Source of the DNA: Mogibacterium sp.
GTDB taxonomy: Bacteria > Bacillota > Clostridia > Peptostreptococcales > Anaerovoracaceae
DNA length: 12,503 nt
Assembly: GCA_017434685.1 (NCBI GenBank)
Contig: JAFREV010000088.1
Coordinates: 1 to 12,503, forward strand
Direction of reading: 5' to 3'
The position numbers and the translations under genes were made by a program. Positions 1 to 7,641 of this stretch are shown here, in pieces (position 1 is the first letter of the stretch; each line of letters starts with the position of its first letter). The notes beneath the pieces are model-generated. The model worked only from the letters and a program-made list of their open reading frames with translations, searched no databases and was not told where the DNA came from.

Positions 1-208
1 GGAAGCCGTCGGCCGAAGCGAGCGTTCAAGGGAGAAAAGCGGTACCGGAGCGCAGTGAGGATAAGGAGCGGCCCTTGCGCGAGCGAGCCGACGGGTAAAC
101 TGAAAGGTTCAGCGAACAAGAACGCATATGAATCCATCGCGAGGGCGCAGTCCCCGGGATTCCGTTTCCTGCTAAACCAGCAGTCAAGGGGTGGGCGGGC
201 GGTAATAG
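1..208. other. Stem-rich non-coding segment upstream of parA
   Basis: No convincing gene is seen here. The segment folds readily: CCGTCGGC (6-13) pairs with GCCGACGG (87-94), and inside it CAAGGG (27-32) pairs with CCCTTG (72-77), with the palindrome CGGTACCG (40-47) near the tip. Smaller hairpins follow: GTTC/GAAC at 107-110 and 114-117, and CTGCT/AGCAG at 169-173 and 179-183. It could be a structured RNA, a single-strand replication origin, or the end of a structured leader reaching past the left edge. The sequence does not decide between these. Confidence 0.5.
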
Positions 209-239
209 AATTAAAAAATATTATTTAATATTAAATAAT
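209..239 (+). repeat. 31-bp AT-rich site, left copy (candidate partition site/operator)
   Basis: This 31-bp AT-only stretch contains the perfect 20-bp palindrome at 220-239 (half-site ATTATTTAAT). An exact copy in inverted orientation lies at 1417-1447, so the two copies bracket parA and the RHH gene. Paired sites around a ParA/RHH cassette are typical of centromere-like or operator sites bound by the RHH protein. The sequence match is seen; the binding is inferred. Confidence 0.75.
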
Positions 240-251
240 TTCATTTCCCTG

Positions 252-281
252 TTGCGCAGTCTGCTGCCGATGAGTTATTAT
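252..281 (+). promoter_or_regulatory. Possible promoter of the parA operon
   Basis: TTGCGC (252-257) and TATTAT (276-281) are separated by 18 bp. The -10 differs from consensus at one position; the -35 is poor. It lies just downstream of the palindrome at 220-239, so a protein bound there could regulate it. The call rests on pattern only. Confidence 0.35.
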
Positions 282-325
282 GGAATCAACAAAAGGGGTT
301 CGTGATCTGAACAGGAGACTTGTCC

Positions 326-1153
326 ATGAGCGGAAAATCAATTGCCTTCGTAATCGAGAAAGGCGGCACTGGCAAAAGCACGATTGCTTTTAACATTGGG
401 TGGTATCTATCGAAGAAGCACAAGGTTCTTTTTCTGGATCTTGACGGACAGATGGCCAATTTGACGTACTTCTGCGGAGTCAGCAAGGAAGGAATATTGA
501 CCATCGGCAATATTCTCGACGGAGATGCCGATTTGGAATCTGCGGCGGTTAACGTAAAGCCCAACCTGCACATTATTCCAGCCGACAATAGCATCACCGG
601 CATCGGGACCCCTGCGCATTTTGACAAGCTGTCCGAATCCGTAGAACTGAAAACCAGTCAGGATTATCAGCTTTTTCTTATTGAACGGATGCAGGAATTT
701 ATCCGAAGTGCCTGTGAACACTATGACTATGTGTTACTTGACCCTAACCCAAGCCCGAATTATCTGCATACATTGGCTCTGTGTTCCTGCGAATACGTTA
801 TAATTCCAGTACTTCCGGATGCGGCCAGTGTTGTATCTGACGAAGGAACTGCAGAGAGTCTGGATATCGTCAGAGAGACAGGCATCAACGAGGACGTGCG
901 GGTACTTGGAATTCTGTTTAATCGTTACACGGATCGCACCAACCTGAGCAAACAGGTGCGGAAGATCACTGAAGACTTTGCCAGGGAGATGGGGACGACA
1001 ATATTTAAGAATACAATACGCAATTCGGTTGTCTTGTCCGAGTGTGTCGGCATGCACACAGGAATTACTGACTACCGACCTTCCAGCCCCGCGGCTGAGG
1101 ATGTAAGGAAAGTTGCAGCAGAGATTAAAAGGAGGATGAGAAATGGCCATTAA
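326..1153 (+). CDS. parA: ParA family partition ATPase
   Basis: Walker-type partition ATPase expected to bind nucleoid DNA when loaded with ATP and to position plasmid copies together with a centromere-binding partner. The deviant Walker A motif KGGTGKST is at residues 12-19, followed by FLDLDGQ at 36-42 and a Walker B-like YVLLDPNPS around residue 139. At 275 residues it has the size of a small ParA without an N-terminal HTH. I choose ATG 326 over an in-frame TTG at 320, because the ribosome site AGGAG (313-317) is 8 nt from the ATG but only 2 nt from the TTG. Its end overlaps the RHH gene by 11 nt, indicating translational coupling. Phage and mobile-element ParA proteins look alike, so plasmid versus integrative element is not settled by this gene alone. 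Confidence 0.93.
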   Translation: MSGKSIAFVIEKGGTGKSTIAFNIGWYLSKKHKVLFLDLDGQMANLTYFCGVSKEGILTIGNILDGDADLESAAVNVKPNLHIIPADNSITGIGTPAHFDKLSESVELKTSQDYQLFLIERMQEFIRSACEHYDYVLLDPNPSPNYLHTLALCSCEYVIIPVLPDAASVVSDEGTAESLDIVRETGINEDVRVLGILFNRYTDRTNLSKQVRKITEDFAREMGTTIFKNTIRNSVVLSECVGMHTGITDYRPSSPAAEDVRKVAAEIKRRMRNGH

Positions 1154-1415
1154 GTTGGATTTGGGAAATCAGCGAGAAAAGGATAAGGCGCGCCCACCGC
1201 AGAAGAAGAAAACCGCTACTGCGGTGAAACATACGGCGGCTTCCAAAGACACCATTCGGCGATCTCAAGGAAGGCCGAAAGGTAGTCCAGCTGTGACGAG
1301 ATCTCTCAGAATCCGTACGGATATAAACGAGCTGCTTGTGCAGGAGCACCAGCAGACAGGCCTGTCCTTTAATGAGCTTGCAAATAGGGCGTTCGCCGAA
1401 TATTTGCAGAAGTAA
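1143..1415 (+). CDS. Ribbon-helix-helix partition partner (ParB-like)
   Basis: A 90-residue basic protein immediately coupled to parA. Residues 1-50 are lysine- and arginine-rich and look disordered. Residues 51-90 fit a ribbon-helix-helix fold: strand VTRSLRI (51-57), helix around 59-71, then helix 76-89 beginning SFNELANRAF. Small RHH proteins next to ParA usually bind centromere repeats and repress their own operon, and a basic N-terminal tail often stimulates the ATPase. The ribosome site AAAAGGAGG (1127-1135) is strong, 7 nt from ATG 1143. The 31-bp inverted sites on either side of the operon are its likely targets. Fold and location support the role; direct binding is inferred. Confidence 0.82.
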   Translation: MAIKLDLGNQREKDKARPPQKKKTATAVKHTAASKDTIRRSQGRPKGSPAVTRSLRIRTDINELLVQEHQQTGLSFNELANRAFAEYLQK

Positions 1416-1416
1416 T

Positions 1417-1447
1417 ATTATTTAATATTAAATAATATTTTTTAATT
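1417..1447 (-). repeat. 31-bp AT-rich site, right inverted copy
   Basis: Exact reverse complement of 209-239. The shared 20-bp palindrome is at 1417-1436, and here the symmetry extends further, to 26 bp (1414-1439). It starts just after the RHH stop codon and ends 3 nt before the vsr start codon, so a bound protein would sit on the front of the restriction-modification operon. It may be a second centromere half, an operator, or both. Confidence 0.75.
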
Positions 1448-1450
1448 ATT

Positions 1451-1879
1451 ATGGATAGAATTACAAAAGAACAGCGCAGCGAGAATATGAAGCGCATCCG
1501 TGCAAAGAACACCGGGCCTGAGAAAATTGTTCGGGCCGACCTGTTCAAACACGGATTCAGATACAGAGTAGCAGACAGCAGATACCCAGGGCATCCGGAT
1601 ATAGTCTTACCCAAATACAAAACGGTGGTCTTTGTGCACGGATGCTTCTGGCATCAGCACCCGGACTGCAGGAAGGCGTCCATCCCGAAAAGCAATCAGG
1701 ATTTCTGGATCGCAAAACTGCAGCGTAATGTCGAAAGGGATAAAGAACAGACCGCGGAACTTGAAGCTCTCGGATGGCGCGTTCTTGTGGTCTGGGAATG
1801 TGAACTTACAAAGAGTAGAAGAGAAGAAACGCTGGAAAAGCTGCGTAAGGAGATCGTAAATGGCAATGACGACATATAA
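1451..1879 (+). CDS. vsr: Very short patch repair endonuclease (Vsr)
   Basis: Vsr nicks DNA beside T:G mismatches that arise when a methylated cytosine deaminates, starting repair back to C:G. The family signature is complete in this 142-residue protein: MDRITKEQRSENMKRIRAK at the start, HPDIVLP with Asp50, and VHGCFWHQHPDC at 62-73. By alignment from memory to E. coli Vsr, Asp50 and His68 are catalytic-site equivalents, and Cys65, His70, Cys73 and Cys117 match the zinc ligands. The start at 1451 matches the usual family N-terminus but has no recognisable ribosome site, only AT-rich DNA from the 31-bp repeat, so initiation may be leaderless or coupled. It overlaps the methyltransferase gene by 20 nt, so the mismatches it repairs are probably those produced at that enzyme's target. 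Confidence 0.94.
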   Translation: MDRITKEQRSENMKRIRAKNTGPEKIVRADLFKHGFRYRVADSRYPGHPDIVLPKYKTVVFVHGCFWHQHPDCRKASIPKSNQDFWIAKLQRNVERDKEQTAELEALGWRVLVVWECELTKSRREETLEKLRKEIVNGNDDI

Positions 1880-2885
1880 ATCAATCGACCTGTTCGCCGG
1901 CATCGGTGGAATCAGAATGGGCTTTGATAACGCTTTCGGCAACAGAATAGAAACCGTATTTGTCTGTGAGTGGGATGAACCGGCCCAGAAGACATATAAG
2001 GCAAATTTCGATGATACCTTCGGAATTGCCGGAGATATAACCAGAATTGACGAAAAGGACATCCCCGCGTTTGACATCTGCCTTGCCGGGTTCCCCTGTC
2101 AGGCCTTTTCAATCGCAGGGACCGGCGGCTATGGAAGAGGAGGTTTCGACGATGACTTCAAAGGACAGAACAGAGGTAACCTGTTTCTGGATGTGGTCCG
2201 GATCTGTAAGGAACATCAGCCGAAGGTCATCTTCTGTGAGAATGTCAAGGGGCTCGTACAGCATGATAGAGGCAGGACATTCCGGGTAATCAGGAATGCC
2301 TTTAAGGACATCGGATATCAGGTGTTCTGGAAGGTGCTGAACAGTAAGGACTTCGGAGTGCCGCAGAACCGCGAGAGAATATATATAGTTTGTTTCAGAG
2401 ATGATCTGAATATCGGAGAGTTCATCTTTCCAACAGGGACGGGCAAGCAGGTATGTATCAGAGACATCATGGAGAGCGCCCCTATCCCATCCAAGTACTA
2501 TCTGTCTGATGTATATGTTGACACGCTGAAAGCTCACAAGGCTCGCCACGCCGCCAAGGGCAACGGCTTCGGATACGAAATCCGTGACCTCGATGGCGTC
2601 GCAGGCACAATCGTATGCGGTGGCATGGGCCGTGAACGCAATCTCATTATAGATAGCAGAGAACACTCCATGGTTCCGACAACTCACATCAAGGGAGAAA
2701 TCAACAAGGAGGATATCCGCAAAATGACTCCGCGTGAATGGGCTCGTCTGCAGGGTTTTCCGGATGATTTCAAGCTCGTGCTCTCCGATACGCATCTGTA
2801 CAAGCAGTTTGGAAACAGCGTCACCGTTCCTGTAATAGAGGCTATCGCCCTGAAGGTAAAGGAGGTTCTGGATGCAGTCATATAA
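1860..2885 (+). CDS. DNA cytosine-5 methyltransferase, HpaII-like (CCGG predicted)
   Basis: AdoMet-dependent C5 methyltransferase, 341 residues. Motif I DLFAGIGGIRMGF is at 10-22, motif IV GFPCQ with catalytic Cys80, motif VI ENVKGL at 127-132, motif VIII QNRERIY at 169-175, then REWARLQGFPDDF, and finally motif X FGNSVTVPVIEA. The variable region with SKYYLSDVYVDTL, KGNGFGYEI and GGMGRERNL resembles M.HpaII as I recall it, so C(5mC)GG is predicted; the site was not tested. ATG 1860 is preferred to the ATG two codons later because AAGGAG (1847-1852) is 7 nt upstream. It overlaps vsr by 20 nt and the restriction gene by 14 nt. CCGG sites are plentiful in the window (for example 597, 1512 and 2086), which requires this protection. 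Confidence 0.93.
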   Translation: MAMTTYKSIDLFAGIGGIRMGFDNAFGNRIETVFVCEWDEPAQKTYKANFDDTFGIAGDITRIDEKDIPAFDICLAGFPCQAFSIAGTGGYGRGGFDDDFKGQNRGNLFLDVVRICKEHQPKVIFCENVKGLVQHDRGRTFRVIRNAFKDIGYQVFWKVLNSKDFGVPQNRERIYIVCFRDDLNIGEFIFPTGTGKQVCIRDIMESAPIPSKYYLSDVYVDTLKAHKARHAAKGNGFGYEIRDLDGVAGTIVCGGMGRERNLIIDSREHSMVPTTHIKGEINKEDIRKMTPREWARLQGFPDDFKLVLSDTHLYKQFGNSVTVPVIEAIALKVKEVLDAVI

Positions 2886-3975
2886 CAAAGGAGAATGGAG
2901 CGAGCTGTATGCGTTCTTCCGTCTTCTGCGGGACGGACGCATCTACGCCGCAGACGAAAACGCCTGCAGGATAGACGACATCTATCTGCCGATCATCAAG
3001 ATTATTCGGGAGGAAACGGAAGGCTGCAGGATGGAGTACAGTCCTGGTGACGTCATCAGGATATACAACAACGGCGATTTCGTCCGTGAGCTTCCCGTTG
3101 CAGACCTGGAAGAGAAACTGCAGGGCATGTTCCCGAGAATTTTCCAGGGAGCAGGCGAAGGGCAGAGCGGCTCCTTCCCGATTCCGGAAATCGAACCGCT
3201 GATGGATCAGATGCAAGTAACGAAAGTAAAAGCATCCTCCACGAGCAAGGAGGATATTATAATGCAGGTTCACGATATTGCGACGGGATACAGTCCGGAG
3301 GTGGGTTTCTCCATCAAGTCGGATGTCGGTTCCGCTCCGACTCTTCTTAATCCTGGAAAGAATACGCGCATCAGATATAGAATCCATGGATTGTCGGATA
3401 ACGATATGCAGCACGTCAACAGTATCGATAAAGACGTCTGCAGGGAATACATGAAGGAAAGGATGGCTGCTCTTCTTGAGCGTTCGGACAGCATCGAGTA
3501 TGACGGATACCGCAGCAACACTTATGAGGATAATCTGATTATGATTGACAGCTGGCTTCCACGGATATACGCGGAGATGGTTCTCATGCATTATCGGAAG
3601 ATGGGCGATGGAGTGTATGATTGCGACGAACTAATCGGTCTAGTCGCTGATGAAAATCCGCTTTCTTACAGAAACACGGACACATACAGATACAAACTGA
3701 AGAAGATGGTCTGCGCAGCTGCCCTTGGAATGACTCCGGGCAGCATCTGGGACGGTACTGATGTCGCAACCGGAGGTTATATCATCATCAAAAGAGGCGG
3801 GGATGTACTGTGCTACCATTTGTACAATCGCAACTTCTTTGAAGAATATCTGCTAACAAATACTCGTCTTGACAGGCCGTCCGCATCGCGATATGACTAT
3901 GGATATGTATACGTGGAGGACGGTCAAAAGTATATTGACCTGAATGTGCAGATTCGCTTTAAGAGCATAGGGTAA
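2872..3975 (+). CDS. HpaII-family restriction endonuclease (type II)
   Basis: Predicted type II endonuclease cutting unmethylated CCGG. The 367-residue protein is close to HpaII in length. It opens NKGEWSELYAFFRLL (5-19), followed by YAADEN and PIIKIIREE (25-48), and carries GFSIKSDVGSAPTLLN (145-160), the signature I associate with the HpaII family. The paired residues in GFSIKS are a plausible part of the catalytic core, but I do not assign individual active-site residues. The ribosome site AAAGGAGG lies inside the end of the methyltransferase gene and the frames overlap by 14 nt, so methylase and nuclease are made together. Neighbouring methyltransferase and Vsr both support the assignment. 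No controller (C) protein is present; the nearby RHH protein or simple gene order could serve instead. Confidence 0.87.
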   Translation: MQSYNKGEWSELYAFFRLLRDGRIYAADENACRIDDIYLPIIKIIREETEGCRMEYSPGDVIRIYNNGDFVRELPVADLEEKLQGMFPRIFQGAGEGQSGSFPIPEIEPLMDQMQVTKVKASSTSKEDIIMQVHDIATGYSPEVGFSIKSDVGSAPTLLNPGKNTRIRYRIHGLSDNDMQHVNSIDKDVCREYMKERMAALLERSDSIEYDGYRSNTYEDNLIMIDSWLPRIYAEMVLMHYRKMGDGVYDCDELIGLVADENPLSYRNTDTYRYKLKKMVCAAALGMTPGSIWDGTDVATGGYIIIKRGGDVLCYHLYNRNFFEEYLLTNTRLDRPSASRYDYGYVYVEDGQKYIDLNVQIRFKSIG

Positions 3976-3995
3976 GGTTTTACGGGAGAATATAT

Positions 3996-6143
3996 ATGAC
4001 AAAAGCATTTGTGAAACTTAATACGGAACAGCAGGCCGCCACGGAAGCTATAGAAGGAAAAGTCTGTTTAGTCGCCGGCGCGGGTTCAGGGAAAACCAGA
4101 GTTCTTTCCGAACGATTCGCGTTTTTGGTTAATGAAGTCGGTATTGCCCCCGGGAACATTTTGTGCGTCACTTTTACCAATAAGGCTGCCGATGAAATGA
4201 AACGGCGAATCCGAAAGCTCACAGGAGACAACGACACCGGCATGATATATACATTTCATGGGCTGTGCAACGCCATCCTCAAGGAAGATATAAATGAGGT
4301 TCATTATCCGAAGGAATTCAGAATTCTCGACGGATCTGATGTCCGCACAATTTTTGAGACGATATATGATGAGCGCGCACTGACGAGCAAAGACATGAAA
4401 TTCAATGATGCTCGGAAGATGATCAGCGCAAGAAAAAATACCGACAGCTGCCCGCCATATTATATTGAACTGACTGAAACCCCGCTAGATGGCTTAAAAC
4501 AGAAATATGATGAAGCCTCTGAGGTCTCGGAAATAATTTATTACGGATACCTATATCACCAACGAAAAATATTCGGTTTGGATTATGATGATTTGATGCA
4601 ATTTACTTTGTATATCTTCGGACGGAACGATGACATCTGCGAGAAATGGCAGCAACGCATGGAATATATAATGATTGATGAATTCCAGGATATTGATTCA
4701 ATTCAGGTCGCGCTGATGGATATCCTTGCGGGCTATCATCACAATCTTTTTATCGTGGGAGACCCCGATCAAACAATATATTCCTGGCGTGGAGCTAAAG
4801 TACAATTTCTTCTCAATTTCTCCGCCAGGTGTGATGTCAACACGATCATCATGAATCAGAATTATCGCTCTACGCCGCAGATTCTTTCAGTGGCTAATTC
4901 ACTGATCGAGAAGAACACCACAAGAATAAAAAAAGAGCTGGTTCCTATGCGGCCTGACGGTGATAAGGTGTGCTGTCATGTAGCAGAGACCAAGGCAAAA
5001 GAAGCGGATTGGATTGCTCAACAGATTAAGGAAATCCAAGCTGCTGGTGTGTCTCTTAATGATGTCGCCGTTTTATACCGGGCACACGCCTGTTCTCACG
5101 ACGTAGAGCGGAGTTTGCAACGCGAAAATCTCCCGTATAAGATTCACAGCGGACAGCCTTTTTTTGAGCGCAGGGAAATAAAAACTGCAATCGAATATCT
5201 CCGCATGATTTTATATCAAGACGATTTGTCTTTCCTGCAGACCAGCAACAGGCCTGGTCGCAGCATCGGAAAAAAGAGTATCGAGCGAATTACGGCGTAT
5301 TCGGACTCTCACAACCTGACTCTGTATGCTGCTCTGAAGGCAATGATGGCTGCTTCGGAATACACAAATACCAAGGCGAATGATTACGTCAATCTCATTG
5401 ATAAATATGCTGCATGCTGTAAGGAAATGAAAATCTCGGATTTGTTTTCCTCCCTTCTGGATGAGAGCGGATACGAAGAAATGCTTCGCAGAGACGGGGA
5501 GCAGGAGAGGATTGATAATCTAGCTCTTCTGAAGCAGGAGATATATGAATATGAATCCACTTATGGGGAGAAGGCGGAGCTTGAAGATTACCTGACTCAC
5601 GTCGCACTACTCGTCAGTGATGAGATTGCTGCTGAGCAGGGGAAAGTGAACCTCATGACAGTGCACGCAGCCAAGGGGCTGGAGTTCCCTTATGTCTTTG
5701 TGTGCTGTCTAAACGATGGTGTTTTCCCTTCCAAGAAGACAAAAAGCAAAGAAGGGATGGAAGAAGAGCGCCGTCTTGCATTTGTTGCCATGACCCGCGC
5801 GGAGAAGAAATTATATCTTACTATGTCGGAAGGTTACACCGAAGATGGCCCTATAATGCCGTCACGCTTTATCACCGATATTGACCACTCCCTGCTGGAA
5901 TACACAAGCGAGAGCGTTGAAGCCGCTATTCTCTCTGCAAGAAAATACGGACAGCGTTTTTACCATAACGTTGAGCCGTCGCACCAGCGATTCCTGCCAG
6001 GCCAGAAGATAATACATAAGTATTTCGGACAAGGTACAATTCTCGACGTTGCTTCAGATCGGCAGGCCTATGTTATCAAGTTCGACGAACAGGAGACGCC
6101 GAGATCCATAACATTTTCAACATCACTGGAACCAGCAGAATAA
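3996..6143 (+). CDS. UvrD/PcrA-type superfamily 1 DNA helicase
   Basis: A 715-residue SF1A 3'-5' helicase, about the length of chromosomal PcrA. Visible motifs in order: Q motif LNTEQQAATEAI (8-19), Walker A AGAGSGKT (27-34), TFTNKAADEM (59-68), DEFQD (228-232), GDPDQTIYSWRGA (255-267), NQNYRS (287-292), MTVHAAKGLEF near 554, and AFVAMTRAEK near 595. It ends with a PcrA-like C-terminal segment, PGQKIIHKYFGQGT near 668. The gene begins 20 nt after the restriction gene with GGGAG at 3984-3988, so it is probably the last gene of the vsr operon. It could aid Vsr-initiated repair by unwinding nicked DNA, assist plasmid replication (PcrA acts this way on rolling-circle plasmids), or act in defence. 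The helicase call is firm; the role is inferred. Confidence 0.93.
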   Translation: MTKAFVKLNTEQQAATEAIEGKVCLVAGAGSGKTRVLSERFAFLVNEVGIAPGNILCVTFTNKAADEMKRRIRKLTGDNDTGMIYTFHGLCNAILKEDINEVHYPKEFRILDGSDVRTIFETIYDERALTSKDMKFNDARKMISARKNTDSCPPYYIELTETPLDGLKQKYDEASEVSEIIYYGYLYHQRKIFGLDYDDLMQFTLYIFGRNDDICEKWQQRMEYIMIDEFQDIDSIQVALMDILAGYHHNLFIVGDPDQTIYSWRGAKVQFLLNFSARCDVNTIIMNQNYRSTPQILSVANSLIEKNTTRIKKELVPMRPDGDKVCCHVAETKAKEADWIAQQIKEIQAAGVSLNDVAVLYRAHACSHDVERSLQRENLPYKIHSGQPFFERREIKTAIEYLRMILYQDDLSFLQTSNRPGRSIGKKSIERITAYSDSHNLTLYAALKAMMAASEYTNTKANDYVNLIDKYAACCKEMKISDLFSSLLDESGYEEMLRRDGEQERIDNLALLKQEIYEYESTYGEKAELEDYLTHVALLVSDEIAAEQGKVNLMTVHAAKGLEFPYVFVCCLNDGVFPSKKTKSKEGMEEERRLAFVAMTRAEKKLYLTMSEGYTEDGPIMPSRFITDIDHSLLEYTSESVEAAILSARKYGQRFYHNVEPSHQRFLPGQKIIHKYFGQGTILDVASDRQAYVIKFDEQETPRSITFSTSLEPAE

Positions 6144-6152
6144 AGTTCTCAC

Positions 6153-6197
6153 AAGCAGACCGAAAATTCAGTACCAAAATAAAGGTCTGCTTTTTTT
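6153..6197 (+). terminator. Rho-independent terminator-like hairpin after the helicase gene
   Basis: AAGCAGACC (6153-6161) pairs with GGTCTGCTT (6184-6192) across a 22-nt loop, and a run of seven T (6191-6197) follows. The loop is longer than usual but stem and T-run are good. It would end the vsr-methylase-nuclease-helicase transcript. Confidence 0.72.
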
Positions 6198-6216
6198 GTA
6201 TTCCTTATATGGAAAT

Positions 6217-6245
6217 CTGCCAATTATACGCGATATAATTATAGT
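6217..6245 (+). promoter_or_regulatory. Possible promoter of the recombinase gene
   Basis: CTGCCA (6217-6222) and TATAGT (6240-6245) are spaced 17 bp apart; a perfect TATAAT also lies at 6234-6239 but without a good -35. Both fall in the gap between the terminator and the recombinase, where a promoter is expected. Confidence 0.35.
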
Positions 6246-6288
6246 ATCAGAATAGAGATTAGGTTTTATTGATACTGGAGGTTGCGGG

Positions 6289-6978
6289 ATGAGCACAGTA
6301 TATGGGTATGCACGTGTCAGCACACATCAGCAGCGTTTGGATCGGCAGATTGAGAACATAAAACAGGCCGATAAGAGCGCAATCATCTTTCAGGAAAAAT
6401 ATAGCGGCATAAACCAGGACCGTCCGGAGTGGCAGAAGCTTCTCCGTATTGTCAATCCGGGGGATAAAATCATTTTCGACGAAGTCTCCAGGATGAGCAG
6501 AAATGCTGAGGAGGGGTTCAGAGAGTATACTGCTCTCTTTGAAAGGGGTGTAGATTTAGTTTTTCTCAAAGAACCCCACATTGATACGGCAGTTTACAGA
6601 AGCGCATTAGAAACGAGAATAGAAGGTGTTGGCGACGAGATTGCTGATACGCTTATCGAGGCAATAAATAAGGTGCTAAAAATCGTACAGCGTCAGCAGA
6701 TTGAGTCCGCATTCGCATCGGCGCAGAAAGAAGTAGATTTTCTGCATCAACGGATTAGTGAAGGTGTAAAGCGGGCGCAGGCTTCTGGAAAAGAGGTTGG
6801 GCGCAGAGAAGGCCTTAAGGTTGAAACAAAGAAGGCTAAAGAGCAGAAGAAAGTCATTCTCCAACACTCGCGAGACTTTGGAGGCAGTCTGAATGACCAA
6901 GAGTGTATGAAGCTGACAGGATTGTCACGGAACACGTACTACAAGTACAAGCGCGAGTTGAAATCCCAAGACGTCTAA
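6289..6978 (+). CDS. Serine recombinase (resolvase/invertase family)
   Basis: Small serine recombinase, 229 residues, expected to cut and rejoin DNA through a phosphoserine link. Catalytic Ser11 sits in YGYARVST (5-12) with Arg9. The second cluster, FDEVSRMSRN (63-72), supplies Asp64, Arg68 and Arg71. The long E-helix follows, and a C-terminal helix-turn-helix (about 200-224, LTGLSRNTYYKYKREL) would bind the crossover site. On a plasmid the usual job is resolving multimers, supporting partition by ParA, although invertase or integrase-like activity is possible. It is about 30 residues longer than Tn3-type resolvases. TGGAGG sits 7-12 nt before the ATG. I found no clear res-like repeat set in the 145 nt upstream. 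Confidence 0.9.
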   Translation: MSTVYGYARVSTHQQRLDRQIENIKQADKSAIIFQEKYSGINQDRPEWQKLLRIVNPGDKIIFDEVSRMSRNAEEGFREYTALFERGVDLVFLKEPHIDTAVYRSALETRIEGVGDEIADTLIEAINKVLKIVQRQQIESAFASAQKEVDFLHQRISEGVKRAQASGKEVGRREGLKVETKKAKEQKKVILQHSRDFGGSLNDQECMKLTGLSRNTYYKYKRELKSQDV

Positions 6979-6994
6979 CGGGAGGCCTCCTACG

Positions 6995-7336
6995 ATGTTT
7001 ATAAACCAAGACACCTACGAAGTGACAGCAGAACCTACAGACAACCACTTTGAAGTAGATGATCTCATCGCGCCAGCAATTGCCGTCTTAAACCAAAAGG
7101 GGTATAAGACTGCATTTTGCTGCAGTGGTCATTCTGATTGCCTACATAATCCCGAATTGGCTTATATCGCGTTTGAATTCGGTGGCATTACTCCTGAGAC
7201 TTTACCACACGGATGGCAATGGGTTTGCGACGGGCAAATGGAATACGAATATGAAGAGGTGTCCCTGGAAATAATTGCAGCAGTGATGACAGATCTTTTG
7301 GCTTGGGCAGAGGCTTTGCCGGACACAACCTTTTAA
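6995..7336 (+). CDS. Small acidic protein of unknown function with a CCSGH motif
   Basis: A 113-residue acidic protein that I do not recognise by name. The central stretch GYKTAFCCSGHSDC (36-49) has three cysteines (42, 43, 49) and His46, which could bind a metal ion, and the C-terminal part is probably helical (SLEIIAAVMTDLLAWAEAL). It starts 16 nt after the recombinase stop, so the two are probably co-transcribed. The ribosome site GGAGG (6981-6985) is half of a perfect 10-bp palindrome, GGAGGCCTCC (6981-6990), 4 nt before the ATG, so self-pairing could limit its translation. It has no signal peptide or membrane segment. In the inferred transfer direction it lies in the early-entering region. 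Confidence 0.72.
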   Translation: MFINQDTYEVTAEPTDNHFEVDDLIAPAIAVLNQKGYKTAFCCSGHSDCLHNPELAYIAFEFGGITPETLPHGWQWVCDGQMEYEYEEVSLEIIAAVMTDLLAWAEALPDTTF

Positions 7337-7484
7337 CTCTTGCTATGCATGACTGCTGTATGTTTATGCATTTTGCGGCCTTTATTTACAGGTATAAATC
7401 CTCGAGACTTCTCAATAAAATCGCTTAAATCGCCGTTTTGAACCCAAAAAAATATTTCCCTATGTAGCGACCCACATTTCGCTT

Positions 7485-7493
7485 TGGTATAAT
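7485..7493 (+). promoter_or_regulatory. Extended -10 promoter element
   Basis: TGGTATAAT (7485-7493) is a perfect TATAAT with an upstream TG, the extended -10 form that tolerates a poor -35; the -35 position here is indeed weak. Transcription would begin near 7500 and give a leader of roughly 190 nt ahead of ATG 7689. Confidence 0.6.
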
Positions 7494-7574
7494 AAGTATA
7501 GTGATTTATTGTTTGTATTTTGATTGTTGATTTTTAGTTATCTAGTTTTACCGTTTCTATTACAATAACCATTT

Positions 7575-7641
7575 AAGGAGGAGTGCGCCCATTCTGGGCG
7601 CGAACATATAAAGAGGAGAATTTCACATTCTCCTCTTTTAT
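7575..7641 (+). terminator. Tandem hairpin leader, probable terminator/attenuator
   Basis: A ribosome-site-like AAGGAGGAG (7575-7583), with no well-spaced start codon after it, is followed by two hairpins. The first is GCGCCC/GGGCGC (7585-7590 with 7596-7601). The second has a 12-bp stem, AAAGAGGAGAAT/ATTCTCCTCTTT (7610-7621 with 7627-7638), a 5-nt loop and a T-run. CTCCTC in the second stem could instead pair with GAGGAG at 7578-7583. This may end a small RNA or attenuate transcription into the next gene. Confidence 0.6.

Noticed and set aside
2109..2942. Long open frame of 277 codons on the minus strand across the methyltransferase gene.
   Set aside because: The + strand carries all methyltransferase motifs, and the minus-strand product shows no recognisable features or ribosome site.
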